Source: Paracoccaceae bacterium (GTDB lineage Bacteria; Pseudomonadota; Alphaproteobacteria; Rhodobacterales; Rhodobacteraceae). From it: a stretch of DNA of 16,053 bases. Position numbers and translations under genes: made by a program. The stretch is from the NCBI GenBank assembly GCA_003512825.1, contig DOOI01000192.1, positions 5,026-21,078 of the forward strand, given 5' to 3'. Position 1 is the stretch's first letter, and each line of letters starts with the position of its first letter. The notes under the pieces are model-generated. The model searched no databases. It had not been told where the DNA came from and saw nothing but the letters and a program-made list of their open reading frames with translations. Positions 7,881 to 14,078 of the stretch are shown in pieces.

Positions 7881-7899
7881 ATGTAAAAAAGATTTACAT
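7881..7899. promoter_or_regulatory. Operator-like palindrome, copy 1 (ATGTAAA-N5-TTTACAT)
   Basis: ATGTAAA (7881-7887) and TTTACAT (7893-7899) are exact reverse complements with a 5-base centre, total 19 bp. It has the same half-site pattern and spacing as the copy at 7939-7957, both within the 159-base gap before the DUF2852 gene. Two matching sites in one gap suggest a specific DNA-binding protein. The regulator is unknown. Confidence 0.5.
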
Positions 7900-7938
7900 T
7901 ACCGCTTGCGCGCGAGCGATCACTCCCCATCTTTCGTA

Positions 7939-7957
7939 ATGTGAAGACGCTTCACAT
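7939..7957. promoter_or_regulatory. Operator-like palindrome, copy 2 (ATGTGAA-N5-TTCACAT)
   Basis: ATGTGAA (7939-7945) and TTCACAT (7951-7957) are exact reverse complements with a 5-base centre. The repeat extends outward one more pair (A7938/T7958) and inward one more (G7946/C7950), giving nine paired bases per arm. Together with copy 1 it defines ATGTRAA-N5-TTYACAT. The two centres are 58 bp apart and the second ends 52 bases before the DUF2852 start codon. Confidence 0.55.
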
Positions 7958-8009
7958 TGAAACCGACCCGGGCAACCAAGGCCAACCGGGCCAGCGAAAG
8001 GAGACCACC

Positions 8010-8465
8010 ATGACCCCCGCCTACACAACCGCCCCATTTCGCTCCGAGGCCCCGATGGGCTGGCTGCGCCGCACAGAGGCTTGGCTAGACCGCAAAGGTC
8101 GCAAGGCTTGGATTGCCGTGATGGTTTTGGGCTTCGTTTTCTTCTGGCCCGTGGGCCTCGCCCTCGTCGCCTATATCACAATGACCAACCGTTGGAGCCG
8201 TGACATGTTCCCTTCTTGCCGTTCCCATTCTCATCGCCACGACCTGCATCGCCAAGCTTGGGCCACAGCACGCCCGACAGGCAACAGCGCCTTCGATGCC
8301 TACAAGACCGACACCCTGCGCCGCCTTGAGGATGAGCAAAAATCTTTTGAAGATTTTCTGGAACGCCTCCGTGCCGCAAAGGACAAGTCCGAGTTCGATG
8401 CCTTCATGGATGAGCGCGCGACAAAAGCCGCTCAATCTCGTGCAACGTCGCAAGACGAGGCCTGA
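8010..8465 (+). CDS. DUF2852 family membrane protein
   Basis: A 151-residue protein matching my recollection of DUF2852: a single N-terminal membrane segment (residues 33-58, KAWIAVMVLGFVFFWPVGLA...) followed by a soluble, charged helical C-terminus (GNSAFDAYKTDTLRRLEDEQ then FEDFLERLRAAKDKSEFDAF). ATG 8010 has AAGGAG six bases upstream; the frame is open back to 7941, but that part overlaps the second operator-like palindrome. Between the membrane segment and the helix lies a histidine cluster, SCRSHSHRHDLHRQ (His73, 75, 77, 80; Cys70), which could bind metal. The family has no established function that I know. Two matching palindromes upstream suggest dedicated regulation. A strong hairpin follows the stop codon. 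Confidence 0.85.
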   Translation: MTPAYTTAPFRSEAPMGWLRRTEAWLDRKGRKAWIAVMVLGFVFFWPVGLALVAYITMTNRWSRDMFPSCRSHSHRHDLHRQAWATARPTGNSAFDAYKTDTLRRLEDEQKSFEDFLERLRAAKDKSEFDAFMDERATKAAQSRATSQDEA

Positions 8466-8473
8466 TCCGCCAT

Positions 8474-8506
8474 GAGCGCCCTCTCTTTTGAGGGCGCTCT
8501 CCCATC
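8474..8506 (+). terminator. Likely intrinsic terminator after the DUF2852 gene
   Basis: Ten perfectly paired bases (gagcgccctc 8474-8483 with gagggcgctc 8490-8499) around a 6-base loop (tctttt), starting nine bases after the stop codon and followed by tcccatc and then a T-run (attttta). The T-run is displaced about eight bases from the stem, so termination may be partial and the RDD gene at 8529 may still be read through. Confidence 0.6.
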
Positions 8507-8528
8507 ATTTTTATCTCAAGAGCTGCCC

Positions 8529-8966
8529 ATGCCCGCCCTGCCCGATCCAGATCTGCAATCAGAGTTTTACACCGATGTCGCCCCAAAGCGGCTTTTCGCC
8601 TTCCTCGTCGATACAGGTCTCATAATGCTCCTTGTGGCGCTCGCTGTGCTGCTTACTGCCTTCACGGGGCTTTTAATTTTACCGTTCTTGATGCTCTGCA
8701 TCGGCTTTTTGTATCGCTTTGTCAGCCTCTCGCGCCACTCGGCCACGCCGGGTATGCGCTTGATGGCCATCGAATTTCGCACCCTTGATGGTGCCACTTT
8801 CACCACTGGCATGGCGTTTTGGCACACTTTGGGCTTTTCCATCAGCCTTGCCATACCCCTGCTGCAAGTGATTTCCATCGGCCTCATGCTCACCTCGCGT
8901 CGCGGCCAGGGCCTCACCGACCACCTCCTTGGTAGCGTGGCAATCCATCGACAGGCAGGATCCTAA
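8529..8966 (+). CDS. RDD family integral membrane protein
   Basis: A 145-residue membrane protein with three predicted hydrophobic spans (about 22-45, 47-66 and 96-121). The residues that name the RDD family are visible: Arg21 and Asp28 in PKRLFAFLVDTGLI, and Asp131 in GQGLTDHLLG. RDD proteins are poorly understood; some have been linked to ion transport, which I cannot infer here. I chose ATG 8529, with the weak site CAAGAG six bases upstream. An earlier in-frame ATG at 8472 would start inside the terminator-like hairpin and add an unconserved-looking leader. Placement downstream of the DUF2852 gene on the same strand may reflect partial cotranscription. Confidence 0.85.
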   Translation: MPALPDPDLQSEFYTDVAPKRLFAFLVDTGLIMLLVALAVLLTAFTGLLILPFLMLCIGFLYRFVSLSRHSATPGMRLMAIEFRTLDGATFTTGMAFWHTLGFSISLAIPLLQVISIGLMLTSRRGQGLTDHLLGSVAIHRQAGS

Positions 8967-9008
8967 AGTTGCGCTGTGACAAGTCGTTACCAAGTTGCAC
9001 AGGGAGGC

Positions 9009-9037
9009 TTGGCGTCTAGTCCCCGCATTGGTATCAT
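9009..9037 (+). promoter_or_regulatory. Candidate sigma-70 promoter for bpt
   Basis: TTGGCG (9009-9014) and TATCAT (9032-9037) are separated by 17 bases and sit 27 bases before the bpt ATG. Each box keeps most consensus positions. The assignment is from sequence alone. Confidence 0.45.
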
Positions 9038-9064
9038 GACGCATCTTTTGAGGCCTTTTGATCT

Positions 9065-9883
9065 ATGCGACATTCCCTGCCGACTCTTCCGCAGTTCTAT
9101 GTAACTGCGCCGCAGCCCTGCCCCTATTTGCCGGGACGGATGGAGCGGAAGCTGTTTACCGCCCTCACTGGGGAAGGCGCGGAGCGCCTCAATAGCGCCT
9201 TGTCAAAGCAAGGCTTTCGTCGCTCACAAAATGTGCTCTATCGCCCGGCGTGCTCGGAATGCACGGCTTGTCTGTCTGCCCGGATCCGCGTGGCCGATTT
9301 CACCCCCTCTCGCACTCAGCGCCGCACCTTGAAGCGCAACAGCTTTCTGCGCCGCCGCGCCAGCAGCCCATGGGCCACCGAAGCGCAATTCGCCCTTTTT
9401 CGCCGCTACCTCGAAAGCCGCCACGCCGATGGGGGCATGGCAGACATGGATGTGTTCGAATTTGCCGCGATGATCGAGGAAACGCCAATCCGCACCCGCG
9501 TGATCGAATATACCGACAGCAAAAGCGGCGAATTGGTTGCGGTCTGTCTTACCGATATTCTCGATGATGGCGTCAGTATGGTCTACAGCTTTTATGACCC
9601 TGACTACGAAAGCCATTCACTCGGGACCTATATCATTCTCGACCATCTCGACATCGCCCGGGAGACCAACCTGCCCTTCGTCTATCTCGGGTATTGGGTG
9701 CCCGGCAGCCCTAAAATGGGCTACAAGGCGCGGTTTTCGGCGGTGGAATTGTATATGCGCGGTGAATGGGCGCCCATGCAAGCCGACACCAACTACACTT
9801 CCGAAACCCATCCGCTGATCGTGGACCCCATTGCCGAACAAGTTGCCAATATTCGCTTGCCGGACTCGGCCCCAGCCCGATAA
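9065..9883 (+). CDS. bpt: Aspartate/glutamate leucyltransferase (bacterial N-end rule)
   Basis: A 272-residue transferase that moves leucine from Leu-tRNA onto proteins with N-terminal Asp or Glu, marking them for ClpS/ClpAP degradation. Family marks are [20 protein letters not shown] near the start, the cysteine cluster [17 protein letters not shown] (Cys63, 66, 69), and the ATE/GNAT-like C-terminal region [20 protein letters not shown] and [18 protein letters not shown]. Length and start agree with Bpt of other alphaproteobacteria. The ribosome binding site is poor: GAGG at 9050-9053 is 11 bases from the ATG. The gene stands alone: a candidate promoter precedes it, and the ilv promoter region follows. 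Arginyltransferase (Ate1) is related, but the short bacterial form fits Bpt better. Confidence 0.94.
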   Translation: MRHSLPTLPQFYVTAPQPCPYLPGRMERKLFTALTGEGAERLNSALSKQGFRRSQNVLYRPACSECTACLSARIRVADFTPSRTQRRTLKRNSFLRRRASSPWATEAQFALFRRYLESRHADGGMADMDVFEFAAMIEETPIRTRVIEYTDSKSGELVAVCLTDILDDGVSMVYSFYDPDYESHSLGTYIILDHLDIARETNLPFVYLGYWVPGSPKMGYKARFSAVELYMRGEWAPMQADTNYTSETHPLIVDPIAEQVANIRLPDSAPAR

Positions 9884-9984
9884 AGCGCCGCGCGTGATTT
9901 CAGAAGATACCGTTTCACGCCCAGCTCACGAAACATTGTTAAAGAAAAAACGCCCCTCACGACAGAAAATTTATTGAATCGCGG

Positions 9985-10013
9985 TTGACGCTGCCGCGCA
10001 GCGAGCCTAATGT
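9985..10013 (+). promoter_or_regulatory. Sigma-70 promoter of the ilvBH operon
   Basis: TTGACG (9985-9990) and TAATGT (10008-10013) are separated by exactly 17 bases. The 25 bases before the -35 are A/T-rich (acagaaaatttattgaatc), unlike the surrounding DNA, and may act as an UP element. The predicted transcription start is near 10020, giving a leader of about 160 bases before ilvB. Confidence 0.65.
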
Positions 10014-10044
10014 CCGCCCTGTCAAGCAAGGGAGACAGGGCAAA

Positions 10045-10092
10045 ATGCCTTTTCTGGTAGTCACAGCGGAGACATCGCGCATGGGACGGTAA
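10045..10092 (+). CDS. Leader peptide of the ilvBH attenuator
   Basis: A 15-codon reading frame, MPFLVVTAETSRMGR followed by TAA, lies between the ilv promoter and the terminator before ilvB. It has upstream purine-rich sites (AAGGGAG at 10028-10034 and CAGGG at 10036-10040). Codons 4-6 are Leu-Val-Val (CTG GTA GTC at 10054-10062), the end products of the pathway, as expected for ribosome-mediated attenuation. No Ile codon is present. The position relative to the two competing hairpins fits the classic model. Translation has not been shown; confidence comes from the layout. Confidence 0.6.
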   Translation: MPFLVVTAETSRMGR

Positions 10093-10117
10093 CGGTTCCA
10101 GACCCCAGACCATGCGC
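10077..10117 (+). promoter_or_regulatory. Candidate antiterminator hairpin of the ilvB leader
   Basis: GCGCATGG (10077-10084) is the exact reverse complement of CCATGCGC (10110-10117). The 3' arm overlaps the first two bases of the terminator stem. A ribosome stalled at codons 4-6 would leave the 5' arm free, so this hairpin could form. A ribosome that reached the stop codon at 10090-10092 would cover the arm and let the terminator form. The overlap is only two bases, so mutual exclusion may be incomplete. Confidence 0.45.
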
Positions 10118-10146
10118 CCCCGATCGAAAGACGGGGGCTTTTTATT
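10116..10146 (+). terminator. Intrinsic terminator in the ilvB leader (attenuator)
   Basis: GCCCCCG (10116-10122) pairs perfectly with CGGGGGC (10132-10138) across a 9-base loop and is followed directly by TTTTTATT. It lies 37 bases before the ilvB start codon and downstream of the promoter and leader peptide, so it must act inside the operon's own leader. Confidence 0.75.
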
Positions 10147-10182
10147 GGCAAAAACGAATGACGTTTGAAACGGAGCAAGAGC

Positions 10183-11937
10183 ATGACACGTCAGATGACC
10201 GGAGCAAGAATGGTGGTGCAAGCCTTGAAGGATCAAGGGGTTGACACGGTATTCGGCTATCCTGGTGGTGCGGTTCTACCGATCTATGACGAGATCTTTC
10301 AGCAAAACGAGATCAACCACATTCTGGTGCGGCACGAACAAGGTGCCGTGCATATGGCAGAAGGCTATGCGCGCTCCACGGGCAAACCCGGCGTTGTGCT
10401 CGTCACCTCCGGCCCCGGCGCCACCAATGCAGTGACAGGGCTGACGGATGCCTTGATGGACTCGATCCCGCTTGTGGTGCTCACGGGTCAGGTGCCCACC
10501 TTCATGATCGGCACAGACGGGTTCCAAGAGGCCGATACCGTCGGCATCACCCGGCCCTGCACCAAACATAACTGGCTCGTCAAAGAAACCGATGCGCTCG
10601 CGGCGACGCTGCATGAAGCCTTCCATGTCGCCACCTCTGGTCGCCCCGGCCCGGTGCTCATCGATATTCCCAAAGACGTGCAATTTGCCACCGGCACTTA
10701 CCAAGCTCCGGTCAAAGGCGGCACCAAACGCTACCAACCGCAGGTCAAGGGCGACCTCGATGCTATCACCGCCCTCGTCGCCGCCCTCGAGACTGCCAAA
10801 CGACCCGTGTTTTACACCGGCGGTGGGGTGATCAATTCCGGCAAGGCCGCCAGCCAATTGCTGCGGGAACTGGTCGACGCCACGGGCATTCCCGTCACCT
10901 CGACCCTGATGGGCCTCGGCGCTTATCCGGCCTCTGGGAAAAACTGGCTCGGCATGCTCGGCATGCATGGCCTTTATGAGGCCAATCTTGCGATGCACGG
11001 TTGCGACCTCTTGATCAACATCGGCGCCCGCTTTGATGATCGCATCACGGGTCGCCTTGACGCTTTCTCGCCAAACTCGAAAAAAGCCCATATCGACATC
11101 GACCCCTCCTCGATCAACAAGGTGATCCGCGTCGACATTCCTATCGTTGGCGATGTCGGCCATGTGCTTGAAGACATGCTGAAAATCTGGAAAGCGCGCG
11201 GCCGCAAGGTCAATAGCGAGGGCCTTTCCAAATGGTGGGCACAGATCGATGAGTGGAAAAAGGTCAACTGCCTGAGCTATAAAAACTCAGACACCACAAT
11301 CAAACCACAATATGCCCTCCAGCGCCTCGAAGCACTCACCAAGGGCATGGATCGCTATATCACCACCGAAGTGGGTCAGCATCAAATGTGGGCCGCGCAA
11401 TATCTGGGCTTCGAAGACCCCAACCGCTGGATGACATCCGGCGGCCTCGGAACGATGGGCTATGGCCTTCCTGCCTCCATCGGTGTGCAGGTGGCTCACC
11501 CGGATGCTTTGGTGGTCAACGTTGCTGGCGAAGCCTCATGGTTGATGAACATGCAAGAAATGGGCACCGCCGTGCAATTCCGCACCCCGGTCAAACAGTT
11601 CATCCTCAACAATGAACGCCTTGGCATGGTGCGTCAGTGGCAGCAACTGCTCCATGGCGAGCGCTACTCGCACTCTTGGTCGGATTCGCTGCCCGATTTC
11701 GTGAAACTCGCCGAAGCCTTTGGCTGCAAAGGACTGAAAGTCTCTGACCCGAAAGACCTTGATGACGCGATCATGGAGATGATCAAGTATGATGGCCCGG
11801 TGATCTTCGATTGCCTCGTCGAAAAGCACGAAAACTGCTTCCCGATGATTCCGTCAGGCAAGCCACATAATGAAATGCTTCTGGGCGACGCTGATACCCA
11901 AGGTGCCATTGGCGCCAAGGGCGCGGTGTTGGTGTAA
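10183..11937 (+). CDS. ilvB: Acetolactate synthase large (catalytic) subunit
   Basis: A 584-residue ThDP enzyme that joins two pyruvates to acetolactate, or pyruvate and 2-ketobutyrate to acetohydroxybutyrate, the first common step of Val/Leu/Ile synthesis. The name ilvI is also used for such genes. ATG 10183 has GGAG seven bases upstream; an in-frame TTG at 10165 is less likely. Visible features: GYPGGAVLPIYDE (25-37), the catalytic Glu52 in RHEQGAVHMAEGYAR, and TSGPGATN (75-82). The ThDP/Mg region runs from GTMGYGLPASIG (423-434) to FILNN (473-477). At the metal-binding motif the usual Gly-Asp-Gly is Gly-Glu-Ala (GEASWLMN, Glu450). I recall the same in relatives, so this is probably a lineage trait, not damage. 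It is followed 20 bases later by ilvH and preceded by an attenuator. Confidence 0.95.
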   Translation: MTRQMTGARMVVQALKDQGVDTVFGYPGGAVLPIYDEIFQQNEINHILVRHEQGAVHMAEGYARSTGKPGVVLVTSGPGATNAVTGLTDALMDSIPLVVLTGQVPTFMIGTDGFQEADTVGITRPCTKHNWLVKETDALAATLHEAFHVATSGRPGPVLIDIPKDVQFATGTYQAPVKGGTKRYQPQVKGDLDAITALVAALETAKRPVFYTGGGVINSGKAASQLLRELVDATGIPVTSTLMGLGAYPASGKNWLGMLGMHGLYEANLAMHGCDLLINIGARFDDRITGRLDAFSPNSKKAHIDIDPSSINKVIRVDIPIVGDVGHVLEDMLKIWKARGRKVNSEGLSKWWAQIDEWKKVNCLSYKNSDTTIKPQYALQRLEALTKGMDRYITTEVGQHQMWAAQYLGFEDPNRWMTSGGLGTMGYGLPASIGVQVAHPDALVVNVAGEASWLMNMQEMGTAVQFRTPVKQFILNNERLGMVRQWQQLLHGERYSHSWSDSLPDFVKLAEAFGCKGLKVSDPKDLDDAIMEMIKYDGPVIFDCLVEKHENCFPMIPSGKPHNEMLLGDADTQGAIGAKGAVLV

Positions 11938-11957
11938 TTCGGAAAAGGACGCGCAAA

Positions 11958-12518
11958 ATGGCCGCTCTCAACATCAAAAAGGGCTCTAACAGCCACTCCG
12001 CTTATAATCTGCGCTCGAATTTTTCGGACGCGATCGAAAAGCACACACTCGCCGTCGTCGTCGATAACGAAGCGGGTGTCCTTGCGCGCGTAATCGGCCT
12101 CTTTTCGGGGCGGGGCTATAACATAGACAGCCTCACCGTGGCAGAAATCGATCACGCAGGTCACCGCTCGCGGATCACCATCTGCACCACGGGCACGCCA
12201 CAGACGATCGAGCAAATCAAAGCGCAACTCGGTCGCATCGTGCCCGTACACGAGGTGCATGACCTCACCGTCGAGGGGCCCTCAGTCGAGCGGGAACTGG
12301 CGCTGTTAAAAGTGGCAGGCGATGGTGAAAAACGCGTCGAAGCCCTGCGCTTGGCGGATATTTTCCGCGCCTCAGTGGTTGATTCGACTCTGAAAAGCTT
12401 CGTTTTCGAGATCACCGGCACCCCGGACAAGATCGATGCCTTCGCCGATCTGATGCGCCCCTTGGGCCTTGTCGAGATTGCGCGCACTGGCGTCGCGGCG
12501 CTGTCACGCGGCTCCTGA
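11958..12518 (+). CDS. ilvH: Acetolactate synthase small (regulatory) subunit
   Basis: A 186-residue regulatory subunit that stimulates the large subunit and gives feedback inhibition by valine. An N-terminal ACT domain begins near residue 29 (HTLAVVVDNEAGVLARVIGL, then FSGRGYNIDSLTV). The C-terminal ACT-like domain includes ELALLKV and IFRASVVDST (about 131-140). Residues 1-28 form an N-terminal extension compared with E. coli IlvH, common in alphaproteobacteria as far as I recall. AAGGA lies eight bases before the ATG, and only 20 bases separate it from ilvB, so both share the attenuated message. An intrinsic terminator follows. Confidence 0.95.
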   Translation: MAALNIKKGSNSHSAYNLRSNFSDAIEKHTLAVVVDNEAGVLARVIGLFSGRGYNIDSLTVAEIDHAGHRSRITICTTGTPQTIEQIKAQLGRIVPVHEVHDLTVEGPSVERELALLKVAGDGEKRVEALRLADIFRASVVDSTLKSFVFEITGTPDKIDAFADLMRPLGLVEIARTGVAALSRGS

Positions 12519-12543
12519 CCGTCTGAAAACAGCTAAATAACGA

Positions 12544-12578
12544 AACCCCACAACACGCGAATGTTGCGGGGTTTTTTT
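12544..12578 (+). terminator. Intrinsic terminator of the ilvBH operon
   Basis: AACCCCACAACA (12544-12555) pairs with TGTTGCGGGGTT (12562-12573) with one A-C mismatch and a 6-base loop, followed by a run of seven T's (12572-12578, the first two in the stem). It begins 26 bases after the ilvH stop codon. The stretch 12579-12620 before the next gene's end holds nothing further that I recognise. Confidence 0.85.
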
Positions 12579-12620
12579 ATGTAATTCATATCGATAGTCG
12601 GCAAACTTAAAGTGACTCCA

Positions 12621-12974
12621 CTAAGCAAGCGCCCGCTCAAGACGCCCGGCCATCCGTTGGCTCAACGCCGTCGCAAATGAAACCACCTGACCACCCCGTG
12701 GCGGGCGGTCCTTCTGCGCCGATACGGTCGGCTTTGCCTGCGCCAAATCCTCAAGCAATGTCGGAAACTGCCGTTCCGCCACCAGTTTCGGGTTCAAAGC
12801 ACGCCGCAATCGGCTTTCGGTGAGAATCTCAAACTGGACCAAATCGCCACTATCAAAATCTGCCGAGGCACCATCATGGGCGGTGCCCTTGAAATAGGCC
12901 AAATCGCCGTGATCCTCACACCAGATTACAGCCTTGTGCTCGACAGGATCAGACCAGAGAACTACTCCCAGCAT
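12621..12974 (-). CDS. Conserved-looking 117-residue protein, function unknown
   Basis: The start ATG 12974-12972 is chosen because GAGGAGA (12981-12987) sits six bases upstream; a TTG five codons further up overlaps that site. The product begins MLGVVLWSDPVEHKAVIWCE. Residues 1-60 look like a small beta-barrel: alternating strands (GVVLW, KAVIWCE, DLAYF) and then FDSGDLVQFEI, reminiscent of but not matching a cold-shock domain, and without its RNP motifs. Residues 85-117 are basic and possibly disordered (AQKDRPPRGGQ). No signal peptide or membrane segment is seen. It is divergent from the XRE-type regulator at 13192, so they may share control sites. I do not recognise a named family. Confidence 0.7.
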   Translation of the reverse strand: MLGVVLWSDPVEHKAVIWCEDHGDLAYFKGTAHDGASADFDSGDLVQFEILTESRLRRALNPKLVAERQFPTLLEDLAQAKPTVSAQKDRPPRGGQVVSFATALSQRMAGRLERALA

Positions 12975-13023
12975 GGCTCGTCTCCTCAAATTCTACAGTT
13001 TCAGATTATTGAAATTCACAACG

Positions 13024-13047
13024 AAACCCAGTCCTCAATCTGGGTTT
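13024..13047. repeat. 8-bp perfect inverted repeat in the divergent region
   Basis: AAACCCAG (13024-13031) and CTGGGTTT (13040-13047) are exact reverse complements around an 8-base loop (tcctcaat). It lies in the 217-base region between two divergent genes. A terminator is unlikely because both flanking genes are transcribed away from it. An operator or an RNA-leader hairpin is more plausible. Confidence 0.4.
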
Positions 13048-13074
13048 TGCTCCCGTAAATTGTGCCGTTTCCCA

Positions 13075-13089
13075 CGCGTCATTGACGCG
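13075..13089. promoter_or_regulatory. Operator-like inverted repeat CGCGTC-N3-GACGCG
   Basis: A perfect 6-bp inverted repeat with a 3-base centre. It is followed by two direct copies of GCGTCTC (13095-13101 and 13117-13123), 22 bp or about two helical turns apart. Together these look like binding sites in front of the XRE-type regulator and may be autoregulatory. The assignment is inferred from arrangement only. Confidence 0.3.
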
Positions 13090-13191
13090 GCTTAGCGTCT
13101 CGACAGTCACAATTCGGCGTCTCATAACAAAGATGTCAGACAAATATTCACAGCCATTTCCAACGTAGATGGCTGTTCGGGGGGCAGAGCA

Positions 13192-14010
13192 TTGGCAAAA
13201 TTTCCGACCGGGTCCGAACGCCCGCTCCCGCCGTCACAATTGCGCCGAATGTTCGGAGAGAACCTGCGAACCTTGGTGCGCCGCTACCCCTCTGTTGCGG
13301 CCCTGTGCCGTGAGCTGGACATCAACCGCACCCAGTTCAACCGCTATCTCGCAGGCGACAGTTTTCCACGCCCGGACGTGCTGCATCGCATTTGCACCTT
13401 CTTTGAAGTCGATGCTCGGATTTTGCTACAACCCGTCGAGTCGCTCTCGGAACCACCCGGAAATATCCTCGCCCATTCCTTTATTGATCCATGCTTTGGT
13501 ACAACGGCCTCTTTGGTGCCGGAGGCCGCTTTTCCAAACGGCTTTTACCGTTTTTCGCGCCGCAGCTTTACCAACGAGAGCCGCTTTATCCAAGGCTTGG
13601 TTTATATTTTCAGGCACGAAAACAACACGTTCGTGCGTGGTTACGAGGCCCGCGCCGCCATGGTCGAACAAGGTATGCCCACCTCCGCAATCCCGCGTGA
13701 GTTTCGCGGATTTGCCATGACCCAAGAAGACGGGATCGCGTTGATGATCGCGCGACGCGGGGCAAATACGGGGTCGTTCAACTTCCTCGCCCGCGTTCCG
13801 GCCTTTCAAAACAATTTCTGGGAGGGCTACGTCAGCCGGACAACCCGCGAAGGGCTCGATGGTCTGCGCGCCACGCGCATGGTCTATGAGCACCTTCCCC
13901 GCGATCGCGCCACCATCATGCACGCCGCCCGCACCGCAGGCTATTGCAAACTCGAAGACCTCCTGCCGTTTCACCGTCGCTTGTTGCGCCCGGATCAACC
14001 CTTCCGCTAA
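13192..14010 (+). CDS. XRE-type helix-turn-helix transcriptional regulator
   Basis: A 272-residue protein with an N-terminal XRE-like DNA-binding domain (residues 21-73). Its helix-turn-helix is visible in [21 protein letters not shown] (35-55), followed by [14 protein letters not shown]. The remaining 200 residues form a mainly beta C-terminal domain of unknown type ([38 protein letters not shown]). It is probably a sensor or dimerisation domain, with no recognised ligand motif. The start is uncertain. I use TTG 13192 because the sequence between it and the domain ([20 protein letters not shown]) looks native and a G-rich run precedes it. ATG 13249 would cut the first helix and has no ribosome binding site. 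It is divergent from the 117-residue protein and 68 bases upstream of prfB. Confidence 0.8.
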   Translation: MAKFPTGSERPLPPSQLRRMFGENLRTLVRRYPSVAALCRELDINRTQFNRYLAGDSFPRPDVLHRICTFFEVDARILLQPVESLSEPPGNILAHSFIDPCFGTTASLVPEAAFPNGFYRFSRRSFTNESRFIQGLVYIFRHENNTFVRGYEARAAMVEQGMPTSAIPREFRGFAMTQEDGIALMIARRGANTGSFNFLARVPAFQNNFWEGYVSRTTREGLDGLRATRMVYEHLPRDRATIMHAARTAGYCKLEDLLPFHRRLLRPDQPFR

Positions 14011-14078
14011 CGCGCTCCCCTTGCCCCGCCAGCCCTGCTGGGCTAAGACCCGCGCACAGAATTTCCGGGAAGAACCAG

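Noticed and set aside
7881..7899. PpsR/CrtJ photosynthesis regulator site (TGT-N12-ACA)
   Set aside because: The spacing is 11, not 12, at both palindromes, and no photosynthesis gene is nearby.
7939..7957. CRP/FNR-type site
   Set aside because: The half-sites TGTGA/TCACA are separated by seven bases, not six, and the sister site reads TGTAA/TTACA with the same spacing, so a CRP dimer would not fit both.
10276..11163. Long open frame of 295 codons on the minus strand inside ilvB
   Set aside because: It lies wholly antisense to a well-supported gene, has no recognisable domain or ribosome binding site, and is expected from the codon bias of GC-rich DNA.
14031..14044. Short hairpin (agccc/gggct) between the regulator and prfB
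   Set aside because: Only five base pairs and no T-run; too weak to call a terminator or regulator.
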